Shown here in pieces: positions 1-9,749 of a stretch of DNA of 64,000 nt; position 1 is the stretch's first letter; each line of letters begins with the position of its first letter. The DNA is from Pseudopedobacter sp044361595 (GTDB lineage: Bacteria > Bacteroidota > Bacteroidia > Sphingobacteriales > Sphingobacteriaceae), in the NCBI GenBank assembly GCA_044361595.1, contig JBIKIN010000003.1, positions 62,001-126,000 on the forward strand, given 5' to 3'. The translations under genes were made by a program, and so were the position numbers. The notes under the pieces are model-generated. The model worked only from the letters and a program-made list of their open reading frames with translations, was not told the DNA's origin and searched no databases.

Positions 1-2308
1 TCCATTGGTAAGAAATAATATCATTTGATTTTTGAGTAATCACAAACGCCACATTATCACTCACACATGCATTTGGATCTTGAAAATCTACCGATGGTGA
101 AGAAAAAATTGTTTTAGATTGAGTGATAACCGATTCGCACTGGGCTGCAGATTTCACTGTTAATTTCACATTGAAAGTGCCACTTGTTAAGTATTTGTGA
201 GTAGGATTTTGTAGTGTTGATGTTGAACCATCGCCAAAATCCCATAAATAAGTTGCACTATTGCCATTAAGCTGAGATTGATTTGTAAAAGCTATATCTT
301 GATTAGTACAAGAAACAGGAGCAATTGCAAATGCCGCAATAGGCTGTGCCAAAATCTCTATAGGTAATTGAAAAACATTGGAAATACAGGCTACATCATT
401 TTTTACTGCTAAGGAAACCATTTTGGTACCGCTAGTTGTAAAAACATGCACAGGATCTTTATCATTAGAAAAAGTTCCATCGCCAAAATCCCATAAATAT
501 TGAATTACAGGGCGAGTACCATTTATTGCATTTAAGCTAAACTTAACATCATTTCCTATACAAGCTTGCCTTTGAGCTAAAAATGAGGCTACTGGTGGTG
601 GGTCAAAAACATCGAATTCAAAATTTAAGATTTCATCGCCAGATGGGCACCCTCCTGCTCCAACCGGAATTGTAGATATAATTCTAATATTTTTTGTTCC
701 AATAGTACTGTAAACCTTATCGATAGGTAATCTGTATTCGAAAAGAACATTACCATTAACAGTAATGGATTGAAATGTAGGATTATTTTGAGTTATAGGA
801 GCATCTCCTGCATCTAAGGTCCAAACTAACTTATTAGATATATATGGCAGGACTAATCTAAAATCAAATTTTTCGTCTCGGCAGGCATTGGTGATAATTT
901 CATTAGTTTCTGGCCTTACCGCATTAATAAAAATTGATGAAGCCAAATTAGTCCCTGCAGAATATGCATAAGACTCGAAAGAGCCAAAGCCATAAGCCAT
1001 GGCGTTAAATCCAACATCAGATTTTAAACTAAAATTAACACCCCCAATTTGTCTTAAATCTATTTGTGCAAAAGAGTAAGTTGAACTGGGCACCGCACTA
1101 AACCTATTGCTAAAACTAACTCCATTTATAGTAAACGAGGCAACACCGTTTGAGGGAATCATCACGTTTAAGAATTGGTTAGCAATATCTTCCTTTAATG
1201 CCGAGTACATGGTAACTTGCTTTATGCTGTATTCTAAAGGATTAAGGATAACCATATCCGGATCGCTAAAAACCGTACTTCTACCAAAGTTTCTACTATC
1301 TGCACAATATTGGGTTAATGCATATTGTGAGACTGTAACGGGCTTATTTGCTGTAATTACTCCTACTAAACTTAAGGGATTGGTTTGTAAAAACTGCCCT
1401 CTATTTATAGTTTGTGGAGCCCCACCACCTACTACTACTTGCGTATTATCTTCAGATGCTAAAATCCTATAAATAGACCCTGTATTTCTATCAAAAAAAG
1501 GAATTAAAGGAAATATCTTACCCCAACTTTCTAAAGGATACAATTGTTGAAACAATGGATCGTATGATGGATTTGTATTATTATTATTTCCCCCTGGCGG
1601 CCTACAACCCGGAGAAAAGATAGCCAAGGCAGAACTTCCAGAAAATGCTGCAAACCTTTTACAGCTTGAAGTGCTTGCATCTACCTCTACATATGTTCCT
1701 GTAATATCGCTATTGCTTTGATATTGATAAACGTCTCCAACATTATTAAGTGTTACTGAAAAAGTAGGTTGTAAAACTCCATTTAGTCTAGGTGTAATTC
1801 TTAAAACGGTATTTGGCTCTACACAAACAATCTGCATTTGAGAAAAACCAATTGAACCGCCATCCGTTTGGCTATAAGACATAGCATAATACTTTTGACC
1901 TAATGCTAATTTGGGTAATACTAAAGTTGCTGCTGACCTAGCTCCTGCGAAAATGTGACCATAAACTACTGCTTTGGGCTTACCTTCATCTATTAAAACT
2001 TTTATTCCTTTATTAAAACTAATACCTGTTCCATCAAAAATATAGGAAGGATTTCTATCAACAATTACCTCGGTTACCGCATTGGCTGTAACAGTAAAAG
2101 ATCTAGAAAATGCGCCACAAGTTACTACGCCACTTGTATTTGAATTGCTAGTTATGAAAACAGATATAGAAGCTAACTCGCCGTTAGCGGGTACATGGGA
2201 TGGAAAGCACAGCCAAAACTCTGTACCTTCGTTAGAAATGTTTTGAGCATTAAGCCTAACTAAGCCAAAAAGAAAAATGAAAAAGAATAACGTAAACTTA
2301 ATTCTCAT
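1..2308 (-). CDS. Secreted PKD-repeat protein with IgGFc-binding-like N-terminus (partial, C-terminus beyond window)
   Basis: An open minus-strand frame runs from an ATG at 2308 to the window edge (at least 769 codons). It begins with a Sec signal peptide (MRIKFTLFFFIFLFGLVRLNA/Q) and then NISNEGTEFWLCFPSH, which closely parallels the start of the next gene upstream (GTDFWLGYGKH). That head, with its long beta-rich region, resembles the bacterial IgGFc-binding N-terminal domain (family knowledge). Towards the C-terminus two PKD signatures (YLWDFGDG) are seen near 493 and 250. The likely role is a large cell-surface or secreted adhesin-like protein. It lies 69 bp downstream of its paralogue on the same strand, so tandem duplication and co-transcription are plausible. 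A type IX sorting domain would be expected beyond the edge but cannot be seen. Confidence 0.85.
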   Translation of the reverse strand, partial: MRIKFTLFFFIFLFGLVRLNAQNISNEGTEFWLCFPSHVPANGELASISVFITSNSNTSGVVTCGAFSRSFTVTANAVTEVIVDRNPSYIFDGTGISFNKGIKVLIDEGKPKAVVYGHIFAGARSAATLVLPKLALGQKYYAMSYSQTDGGSIGFSQMQIVCVEPNTVLRITPRLNGVLQPTFSVTLNNVGDVYQYQSNSDITGTYVEVDASTSSCKRFAAFSGSSALAIFSPGCRPPGGNNNNTNPSYDPLFQQLYPLESWGKIFPLIPFFDRNTGSIYRILASEDNTQVVVGGGAPQTINRGQFLQTNPLSLVGVITANKPVTVSQYALTQYCADSRNFGRSTVFSDPDMVILNPLEYSIKQVTMYSALKEDIANQFLNVMIPSNGVASFTINGVSFSNRFSAVPSSTYSFAQIDLRQIGGVNFSLKSDVGFNAMAYGFGSFESYAYSAGTNLASSIFINAVRPETNEIITNACRDEKFDFRLVLPYISNKLVWTLDAGDAPITQNNPTFQSITVNGNVLFEYRLPIDKVYSTIGTKNIRIISTIPVGAGGCPSGDEILNFEFDVFDPPPVASFLAQRQACIGNDVKFSLNAINGTRPVIQYLWDFGDGTFSNDKDPVHVFTTSGTKMVSLAVKNDVACISNVFQLPIEILAQPIAAFAIAPVSCTNQDIAFTNQSQLNGNSATYLWDFGDGSTSTLQNPTHKYLTSGTFNVKLTVKSAAQCESVITQSKTIFSSPSVDFQDPNACVSDNVAFVITQKSNDIISYQW

Positions 2309-2377
2309 TAATATCTAAATAGTTTCAAAAGGTTTTGTTTCTGATTTATTAATAACCTCATAATATTTAAAATAGTT

Positions 2378-5300
2378 TTATCTAATAATAACAACAGAAC
2401 CAGTATATTTTAGTTCTCCAGCTTTAGCGGTTACAATATAATAGTACACTCCAACGGGCAAATCAATATTGTTATTTTTACCATCCCAACCTTTTGAGTA
2501 TTTATTTGATTTAAAAACTTCTTTCCCATTTCTATCAAATACAGAAATAGTGATATCGGGATAACTTTCTAAATATTTTATTTCCCAGTAATCATTTATA
2601 CCATCGCCATTTGGGGTAAAGGTATTTGGTATTTCTGGATATTGTAAAACTTTAACAAAGACTTCATCTGTTTTAGTACAACCCTCATCACTTTTGACAA
2701 TTAAAGTATAAATGATGTCTTTGGTGGGGTTAGCTTTTGGCTGTAAAACATCATCTCTATCTAAACCGGTAGAAGGTATCCATTTATAAGTTACATTTTT
2801 TCCAGAAGCTTTCGCATCTAAAACCACCTCACCTCCTATTAAAATCACTTTATCGTCTCCTGCAAATGCTGTAGGTGTCTCTAAAACAGTTATACTAGAT
2901 GTTTTACTATCAACACATCCATTAGCTCCTGTAAATGTGTAGGTAATTTGATGTGTCCCTACGCCAGCTACAATTGGTGTAAATAAACCTGCTTTACTCA
3001 CCCCTTTTCCAGAAAATTCTCCAACTCCAACAAAACCTGTTGTTTCTCTTCCTTGTGTAATCTGATATTGGCTGACCTCTTCACAAATAGGCGGAATGGC
3101 ACTAAAAACTACATTTGGAACCGCCTTTAATGTTATTGTTTTAATTACTTCACTTACGCAATTATCCCCTGTTGTGGTTTTCAATTTTACATTAACTGTT
3201 TTGGTTAACGGAGAGTTAAAAATTGGATAAGAAAACTCATAAGTTCTAGCAGTAGCGTTTCTTAAAGCTGGACTTGTATCTATCAATTTAAAAGCATTGT
3301 TATTCAATTGGTTATCAACATCAAAAAACCATTCTAATTTACTAATCTCTCCAAAGGCTAGCTTAGCATTATCGGTAAACACTACTTTAGCATTAACACA
3401 TAAACTATTACTGTTTTGAACTAGAAAGTCGGTATTTACAATTGCCCCTTTTACGGTAAATGGTTTTTGGATTGTTGTTTCACAACCATTTGGCGCTGTT
3501 ATTTTTAAAGTAATTTGATAAGTTTTTGCTGCTTTAAATAAATGTGTTGGATTTTTTAGATTAGAGGTGTTATTCTCAGAATCGCCAAAATCCCAAGAAT
3601 AAACTAAACCTGTTTCTGAATTATCGAAAGTAGACAAATTAGTAAAAATTGCTTCTCCGTTAGGTAAACAGCCATCTGGTAATGTAAAATCAGCTTTAGG
3701 AATAGCCTTAAGCGTAATACTTTTGGTAACCTCGGCAGCACAGGTAATGCCAGAATAGGCTTTCATTTTAACATTTATAATTTTTTGAGCCGGCGAATAG
3801 AAAACAGGATAAGAATGACTATAAATTTTACTTATCGATGCTCTTGATGCTGGATTATTATCTGAAATGGTAGCAATAGGATTACTCGTATCAAATGTCC
3901 ACTCTATTTTGGTTATTTCCCCAAAGTCTACTATGGCCTTATCTTCAAATTTAACGGGATTATCACTACATAGCAATGCGGAATTTTGGATTAAAAAATC
4001 GGATTTTGGAGTACTACCATTTACGGTAAATTGCTTGGTAATGGTAATTACACATCCATAAATACTGGTTACTGTTAAGGTAACATCATAAACTCTGGCT
4101 TGTAAATACCTATGACTAGGGTTTCTTAAAGTAGATGTGTTGTTAACTCCTGAAGATGGATCGCCAAAATTCCATAAATAGGTTAATGCTGTATTATCTG
4201 CAATGGTTGTTGTATTGGTGAATAATGCTGAGGCATCGTCTAAACAAATATCGGGGGTATCAAAGTTGGTAATAGGAATAGGGTTTACAACCACTTGTTT
4301 AATCACAAATCCCACACAACCTAAATTAGTTTTTACAGTCAATTTTGCATTATAAGTACCAGCCTTAGCGTATAAATGCTTAGGGTTTTGTAATGTTGAG
4401 GAATTGCTAGTAGAGGTTATATCTCCAAAATCCCAAGACCATTCTGTAATAGTTTGCCCAACGGTTGTAGAAACATCACTAAACTGAAATTCCAAGCCTT
4501 CGCACCTTAAATTAGCGGTATTAAAATTAGCTATTGGTAATTGCATCACCTCAAGGGTATTTACAAATACATCAGACCAGCACCCTTTATCCGTTTTTAC
4601 ACTCAATTTTACCTGCTTAATGCCAGCACTCGTAAATTTATAAATAGGATTTTGCTGGGTAGATGTAGCTTCGCCATTATTAAAGTCCCATAAATAATCT
4701 GTAATAACTAAACCTGTGTTTAAACTAGTGTTCACAAAACTGATATCGTCATTAAAACAACTTTTTGCTGGTGCATTAAAACTTGCCACCGGCTTTGGGT
4801 AAACTATTACTTGTTTAATGGCACTAAATGTACATCCCGATAGTGAGGTAGCTGTTAGCTTAACATTATAAGTTCCAGCAGCGGTATAGATATGGTTAGG
4901 GCTTGCTAAGGTTGAACTGTTATTTGCAGCTGAATTTGGATCGTCAAAATCCCATAAATAAGTAAGTGACTCTGAGCTTGTAACGGTAGTAGCATTTGTA
5001 AAAGTGGTAGTACCTACTGCAAAACAAGCTGAGGTGTTTGTGAAATTTACATTAGGTAAAGGTTTAATCACAACGCTTTTACTAATACTGTCTATACAAC
5101 CAATATCTGTGGTAATAATCAATTTTACCGAGTAAGTACCAGCAGTATTAAAGTTATGAGTTGGGTTTTGCGATGTTGACTTATTATTTACGCCTGAAGC
5201 GCCATCCCCAAAATTCCAAGCCCATTTAGTTATTGCGCCATTGGCTGATGTTGATTCATCAGTAAAGGTGATTACATTTTTTTCGCAAACTGGCGTAGAA

Positions 5301-7276
5301 TTGCTAAAAGCAACAAGTGGCAATTGATTTACAACAACATCTTGCTCTAAAACTGTTGACCAACAACCTTCGGCAGATTTTACCGAAAGCTTCACCTTTT
5401 TTGTTCCACCGCTATTAAAGGTAAACAAAGGTTTTTCTAATGTAGAATTTCCTTCTCCGTTAAAATCCCATAGATATTGGTTAATAGTTTGATTAGGATT
5501 TGTTTTATAAGCAAATTGAATAGGTGTTTTAGCGCAATTATTTGTGGGAATATCAAATTGTGAAACAGGAAGGCTATTTATGGTAAAATCATAAATAAAT
5601 TCATCAGTTGTTCCACAATCATCAATAGTAGGCTTTACAGATTTAATCTTATAAGAGTAAGTCCCAGCGGCTGAAAAAATTACATTTGATAAAAAAGCAT
5701 AGCGATAGGATGTAACCCCATTTACAGTTGTTTGAGATACTAGATTAAGCGGTAGCGGATTAAAGCCTGCCCCATCGCCTTTGTCTAAAGATAAATCAAC
5801 CGCCTGATAAGGAAGCTTCACAAAGAAATTATAAGTTTCATTAACACACCCACTTTCAACAGCTTGGCTTGTTGTAGAATTAACAGGATCTATACCAAAA
5901 GCTGTTAAATTTGCCCCAGCTGCATAACCATAGGAATCTGCAGGTCCAAAACCGTAAGCAATGGCATTAAAACCTACATCCGAAGATAAATTATGTGTTC
6001 CTGCCGCAACAGATAATTGAGCATAGGAATAATTAGAATTATTTGGAACAGGAATAAATTGATTAGAAACACTATTCCCGTCTAATTTAAAACTAGCAAC
6101 TCCTGTATTTTGAATAACAACATTAATGAAGTGCTTAGTTATAGCAAATCTGGGTGTAGAATACATGGTAATCTGAGTGAGTGTTTGCTCCAGAGGATTC
6201 AGAAAAATCATTTCTGGATCACCAACATCTCCAGCATTATTTATGCAATTAATACTTCTATTTTGAGTAACTGCATATTGTACCAGCTGTATTGGCTTAT
6301 CGCTACTCACCTCATCAACCTTTTGACTTGCAAATTCATAATAAAAATTATTTACAAAGCTTGCCGCAGGAATCACAACGCCATTTAATGTAACAACAGC
6401 AGTTGGGTTGCTTTTAATAATTCTATAAATCACAAAATTCCTATCCTTATGCGGAGCAGTTATAAAGGTTTTACCCCATGTTGAAGTTGGATAAGCTTGT
6501 TGAAATAAATTATCGGCAGAACCAGGATTAGTTGTACCATTGTAAACAAATGAAGAGCAATTTATGGCAATTTTACTACTACCAGAAAAAACTGCTATTT
6601 TTTTACAAGTTCCACTACTAGACACAGAGCGTATTCTGGAACCAGTTAAATCTACCCCATTAGAAAGACCACCAGTATTGGTAAATGTGCCTAAAACATT
6701 ATAAATCTCGCCTTTTTTTAAATTAACAATGTTTACACTGTTTGCAGCCCAACCACCTTGCGTAGCAGCAGATGGAATAATTTCTACCTGAGTGTTATCT
6801 TCAACTGCCACAATAAAGAACCATGACATAGAATTGGTCTGATTAGACTCTTGTTTGTAATTGATGGAATAATAATCTTTTCCTAAAGTATTAACCGGTA
6901 AAACCAAAGTTGCCCCAGAAACAGATGATTGATAAATATGAGCGTAAACAATAACTGGTTTTAAAGAAGTAACATGAATGCCGTTTGCAGATAATCCATC
7001 ATTATTTAAATGGGCAGTGGTTGGAATATCAACAAATGAAACCGTATTGGCAGTAATAGTAACCGTTTGGCTAAAGCCTAAAGCAGGAATGGTAACAGTA
7101 CTGGTGGTATTCACATCAGAAGTGATATATAATACCATACTTCCTGTGCTTACATGCTTACCATAACCCAACCAAAAATCTGTCCCTTTATTAGAGGAAC
7201 CTTGAGCATAAGAATTTACGCTACAAGCAAAGAAAAGGCCTATCAGCGTTAAAAGTTTGAAATAAAATTTAATCAT
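2378..7276 (-). CDS. Giant PKD-domain surface protein with type IX secretion (type B) C-terminal domain
   Basis: 1632 residues. A signal peptide (residues 1-24, ending NSYA/Q) is followed by an IgGFc-binding-like N-terminal region (roughly the first 450 residues, opening with GTDFWLGYGKH). About nine PKD or PKD-like repeats follow from residue 600 to 1400, with signatures such as YLWDFNGEGN, WAWNFGDGASG, WSWDFGDITS and YSWDFGDSEN, each ending in a KVKLSV/YNVKLTAT-type strand. A further PKD-like module starts AFAGDDKVILIGG. Residues 1549-1632 (IPNTFTPNGDGINDYWEIKY through GVYYYIVTAK) are the gliding-motility-associated C-terminal domain used for type IX secretion. It is therefore predicted to be exported by T9SS and to sit at or beyond the outer membrane, probably in adhesion. 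No catalytic motif was seen; the ligand is unknown. Confidence 0.93.
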   Translation of the reverse strand: MIKFYFKLLTLIGLFFACSVNSYAQGSSNKGTDFWLGYGKHVSTGSMVLYITSDVNTTSTVTIPALGFSQTVTITANTVSFVDIPTTAHLNNDGLSANGIHVTSLKPVIVYAHIYQSSVSGATLVLPVNTLGKDYYSINYKQESNQTNSMSWFFIVAVEDNTQVEIIPSAATQGGWAANSVNIVNLKKGEIYNVLGTFTNTGGLSNGVDLTGSRIRSVSSSGTCKKIAVFSGSSKIAINCSSFVYNGTTNPGSADNLFQQAYPTSTWGKTFITAPHKDRNFVIYRIIKSNPTAVVTLNGVVIPAASFVNNFYYEFASQKVDEVSSDKPIQLVQYAVTQNRSINCINNAGDVGDPEMIFLNPLEQTLTQITMYSTPRFAITKHFINVVIQNTGVASFKLDGNSVSNQFIPVPNNSNYSYAQLSVAAGTHNLSSDVGFNAIAYGFGPADSYGYAAGANLTAFGIDPVNSTTSQAVESGCVNETYNFFVKLPYQAVDLSLDKGDGAGFNPLPLNLVSQTTVNGVTSYRYAFLSNVIFSAAGTYSYKIKSVKPTIDDCGTTDEFIYDFTINSLPVSQFDIPTNNCAKTPIQFAYKTNPNQTINQYLWDFNGEGNSTLEKPLFTFNSGGTKKVKLSVKSAEGCWSTVLEQDVVVNQLPLVAFSNSTPVCEKNVITFTDESTSANGAITKWAWNFGDGASGVNNKSTSQNPTHNFNTAGTYSVKLIITTDIGCIDSISKSVVIKPLPNVNFTNTSACFAVGTTTFTNATTVTSSESLTYLWDFDDPNSAANNSSTLASPNHIYTAAGTYNVKLTATSLSGCTFSAIKQVIVYPKPVASFNAPAKSCFNDDISFVNTSLNTGLVITDYLWDFNNGEATSTQQNPIYKFTSAGIKQVKLSVKTDKGCWSDVFVNTLEVMQLPIANFNTANLRCEGLEFQFSDVSTTVGQTITEWSWDFGDITSTSNSSTLQNPKHLYAKAGTYNAKLTVKTNLGCVGFVIKQVVVNPIPITNFDTPDICLDDASALFTNTTTIADNTALTYLWNFGDPSSGVNNTSTLRNPSHRYLQARVYDVTLTVTSIYGCVITITKQFTVNGSTPKSDFLIQNSALLCSDNPVKFEDKAIVDFGEITKIEWTFDTSNPIATISDNNPASRASISKIYSHSYPVFYSPAQKIINVKMKAYSGITCAAEVTKSITLKAIPKADFTLPDGCLPNGEAIFTNLSTFDNSETGLVYSWDFGDSENNTSNLKNPTHLFKAAKTYQITLKITAPNGCETTIQKPFTVKGAIVNTDFLVQNSNSLCVNAKVVFTDNAKLAFGEISKLEWFFDVDNQLNNNAFKLIDTSPALRNATARTYEFSYPIFNSPLTKTVNVKLKTTTGDNCVSEVIKTITLKAVPNVVFSAIPPICEEVSQYQITQGRETTGFVGVGEFSGKGVSKAGLFTPIVAGVGTHQITYTFTGANGCVDSKTSSITVLETPTAFAGDDKVILIGGEVVLDAKASGKNVTYKWIPSTGLDRDDVLQPKANPTKDIIYTLIVKSDEGCTKTDEVFVKVLQYPEIPNTFTPNGDGINDYWEIKYLESYPDITISVFDRNGKEVFKSNKYSKGWDGKNNNIDLPVGVYYYIVTAKAGELKYTGSVVIIR

Positions 7277-7470
7277 GGTGTGGTTCGCTCAAATTTAGAC
7301 CAAATAAAATAAAATTGGTTTAGTTTGAAAGGGCAATTTAATTGTTTTCTAAATATAAAACACTTAAATTTTAATTAACCCTATTTATAAAAAACTTTTA
7401 TTGATGTTATAAAAAAAAGCTTATTTAACTAAGGTTAAAAATATGATACAAATTTCTCAAATTAGCACTT

Positions 7471-8805
7471 ATGAATTCTTACATTATCAAAAATGCAACC
7501 CTAGTAAATGAAGGCCAACAAACTCAAGCCGATGTTTATATTAAAAATCAAAGAATAGAAAAAATTGCTCCTCAAATAAATATAACCGGAGCTATTGAAA
7601 TAGATGCCACAGGAAAATATCTTTTCCCAGGCTTTATTGATGATCAAGTCCATTTTCGAGAGCCAGGCCTAACCCATAAAGCAGAGATTTATACCGAAGC
7701 AAAAGCAGCGGTAGCAGGCGGAATTACCTCCTTTATGGAGATGCCAAATACGGTTCCAAACACACTAACTCAAGATTTATTGGCCGATAAATATGCCATT
7801 GGCGCAAAAAAATCACTAGCCAATTATTCTTTTTTTATGGGCGCCTCTAACAACAATTTAGATGAAGTTTTAAAAACTGATATTCAAAATGTCTGCGGAA
7901 TCAAAGTTTTTATGGGTTCGTCTACAGGGAATATGCTGGTAGATAACCCAAGCACCTTAGAAGGAATTTTTGCAAACGCCCCAACTTTAGTGGCTACCCA
8001 TTGCGAAGACGAGGTTACCATACAAAAAAACTTACTGCAATTTAAGGCTTTACATGACGATAAATTAACTATTGAGATGCATCCACTCATCAGAAACGAA
8101 GAAGCTTGCTACCTCTCCTCTTCTTTTGCTGTAGAATTAGCAAAAAAACATGGCACTCGTTTACACATCCTGCATATTTCTACAGGAAAAGAAACTTTTT
8201 TATTTGATGCAATAACACCTTTAAAAGATAAAAAAATCACTTCCGAGGCTTGTATCCATCACCTTTGGTTTAATGATCAAGATTATGCTACTAAAGGCAA
8301 TTATATTAAGTGGAATCCGTCGGTAAAAACGCCTAAAGACCAAGAGCAAATCTTAAAAGCAGTACTAGACAATCATATTGATGTTATTGCTACCGACCAT
8401 GCTCCACATACCATAGAAGAAAAAGGAAAAGAATATGGCAGTGCGCCAGCCGGTGGCCCATTGGTACAGCATGCTTTTAACGCATTGTTTCAAATGTATC
8501 ATCAAGGAAAAATTTCTTTAGAAAAAATAGCCGAGAAAACTTCGCATAGCTTAGCCATTTGCTTTAAAATAAAAGACCGTGGCTTTATAAGAGAAGGCTA
8601 TTACGCCGATTTAACTTTAGTAGATTTAAACAGCTCTTACACCGTTACCAAAGAAAACATACTGTATAAATGTGGCTGGTCTCCTTTCGAAGGGCAAACC
8701 TTTAACTCGCAAATAACACACACTTTTGTAAGCGGACATTTAGCTTATGAAAATGGCGTTTTTAACGAGAACAAATTGGGCCAAAGATTAACTTTTGATA
8801 GATAG
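7471..8805 (+). CDS. pyrC: Dihydroorotase (class I type)
   Basis: 444 residues, amidohydrolase fold. It catalyses reversible cyclisation of N-carbamoyl-aspartate to dihydroorotate in cytosolic pyrimidine synthesis. Visible landmarks: FIDDQVHFREPGLTHKAEI (residues 56-74), the probable carboxylated lysine in GIKVFMGSSTGN (about residue 146), metal histidines in ATHCEDE and LHILHIST, the catalytic aspartate in ATDHAPHT, and the substrate-loop MEMPNTVPN. The canonical HxH of the first metal site is Q59-V-H61 here, so one metal ligand is replaced by Gln; I recall the same substitution in other Bacteroidota enzymes, so it is probably lineage-typical. It is monocistronic as seen, transcribed away from the PKD genes. 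Confidence 0.95.
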   Translation: MNSYIIKNATLVNEGQQTQADVYIKNQRIEKIAPQINITGAIEIDATGKYLFPGFIDDQVHFREPGLTHKAEIYTEAKAAVAGGITSFMEMPNTVPNTLTQDLLADKYAIGAKKSLANYSFFMGASNNNLDEVLKTDIQNVCGIKVFMGSSTGNMLVDNPSTLEGIFANAPTLVATHCEDEVTIQKNLLQFKALHDDKLTIEMHPLIRNEEACYLSSSFAVELAKKHGTRLHILHISTGKETFLFDAITPLKDKKITSEACIHHLWFNDQDYATKGNYIKWNPSVKTPKDQEQILKAVLDNHIDVIATDHAPHTIEEKGKEYGSAPAGGPLVQHAFNALFQMYHQGKISLEKIAEKTSHSLAICFKIKDRGFIREGYYADLTLVDLNSSYTVTKENILYKCGWSPFEGQTFNSQITHTFVSGHLAYENGVFNENKLGQRLTFDR

Positions 8806-8933
8806 CATTTAAGTAAAAGTTTTAAGGCTTAAGGTTGTGAAATTTTAGCTTATTCCTCAATTTTACTATTCAGTATTGATTATTTGTCAAACGTTAGAGC
8901 CAATACTACCCTACAAAATCGATTAGAAAACAT

Positions 8934-8964
8934 TTTGAATTTGTTGTCTGAATAGTTAACTTTG
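8934..8964 (+). promoter_or_regulatory. Bacteroidota-type promoter of the toxin-antitoxin pair
   Basis: TTTG at 8934-8937 and TAACTTTG at 8957-8964, separated by 19 bp, match the Bacteroidota -33/-7 consensus (TTTG, 17-23 bp, TAnnTTTG). The -7 box ends only four bases before the GTG at 8969, so transcription should start at or next to that codon. Confidence 0.6.
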
Positions 8965-8968
8965 GCTT

Positions 8969-9307
8969 GTGAACAATGACAGACAAGTAATTGCTTACAA
9001 AAACTATTTCCTCGACTTCTATGAAAGTCAAACCGACAAAGTGCAGGCGAAAATCGAATGGACTTTAAATTTGATTAAAGTCACTCCGAAAGTACCTAAA
9101 AAGTTTTTCAAGCATATGCAAGGAACGAAGGGACTTTATGAAATCCGTGTTGAGGTAGGAGGTAATATTTACCGAATATTCTCATTCTTTGACAAAGGGA
9201 ATTTAGTCGTTTTAGGAAATGGTTTTCAAAAGAAAAGTCAGAAGACACCAAAACAAGAAATCGAAAAGGCACTTAAAATAATGGAGGAATATCAAAATGA
9301 CAACTAA
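8969..9307 (+). CDS. higB: HigB/RelE-type toxin (phage Gp49-like family)
   Basis: 112 residues, GTG start. The YKNYFLDFYESQ opening, the IKVTPKVPKKFFKHMQGTKG segment and the core GLYEIRVEVGGNIYRIFSFF are typical of the Gp49-like HigB branch of the RelE superfamily. Such toxins are ribosome-dependent mRNA interferases; activity here is inferred. The gene overlaps the downstream antitoxin by 11 bp, with toxin first, the usual order for HigBA. There is no in-frame ATG near the N-terminus and the promoter -7 box is immediately upstream, so the GTG start on a leaderless transcript is the simplest reading. The symbol is by family resemblance only. Confidence 0.85.
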   Translation: MNNDRQVIAYKNYFLDFYESQTDKVQAKIEWTLNLIKVTPKVPKKFFKHMQGTKGLYEIRVEVGGNIYRIFSFFDKGNLVVLGNGFQKKSQKTPKQEIEKALKIMEEYQNDN

Positions 9308-9599
9308 AAAGAATATCACAACATTAGACGAAATCCTTGACAAAAAATACGGAACAAAAGGAAATCCGAAAAGAGAAGAATGGGAGCAACAATTTGAAGC
9401 TTTCAGACTTGGTGCATTGCTTGAAGAAGCCCGAACAAAATTAGGTATGACCCAAGAACAACTTGCTGAAAAGTGCGGAACCAACAAATCCTATATTTCA
9501 AGAATTGAAAATGACGCTTCTGACATTAGACTCTCTACTTTAATGAAAATAATTCAGAAAGGTTTGGGCGGACATTTAAAACTGACTCTTCAAGTTTAA
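9297..9599 (+). CDS. higA: HigA-type antitoxin, XRE helix-turn-helix
   Basis: 100 residues with an XRE/Cro helix-turn-helix at about residues 45-90: EEARTKLGMTQEQLAEKCGT, then NKSYISRIENDASDIRLSTL. It should neutralise the preceding HigB-like toxin by direct binding and autorepress the pair. It starts 11 bp inside the toxin gene. The N-terminal 40 residues (TTLDEILDKKYG, KREEWEQQFEAF) are the typical charged extension of antitoxins paired with Gp49-like toxins. No clear operator palindrome was identified by eye in the upstream region. Confidence 0.87.
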   Translation: MTTKKNITTLDEILDKKYGTKGNPKREEWEQQFEAFRLGALLEEARTKLGMTQEQLAEKCGTNKSYISRIENDASDIRLSTLMKIIQKGLGGHLKLTLQV

Positions 9600-9749
9600 G
9601 AAAAAAGTACTGTCTATAACAAGAGTTTTAAAAATTGCAGGTGGTGACGTGGTTTTACTTTCTTCACCTCTTTTAATTAATTTAGTACCGGCAGAAAATG
9701 GTTTTGTATTAATGCCATTTAATTGCAAACTAACCAACCGTTAATTAAT

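Noticed and set aside
3867..4061. Open frames antisense to the large PKD gene
   Set aside because: Shadow frames of a strong coding sequence with no protein-like features; the same applies to similar short frames opposite thrS, mutS2, lutB and the aldolase gene.
9723..9749. Upstream TTG start for the small membrane protein
   Set aside because: An in-frame ATG at 9750 begins directly before the hydrophobic segment; the extra nine residues are polar and have no support.
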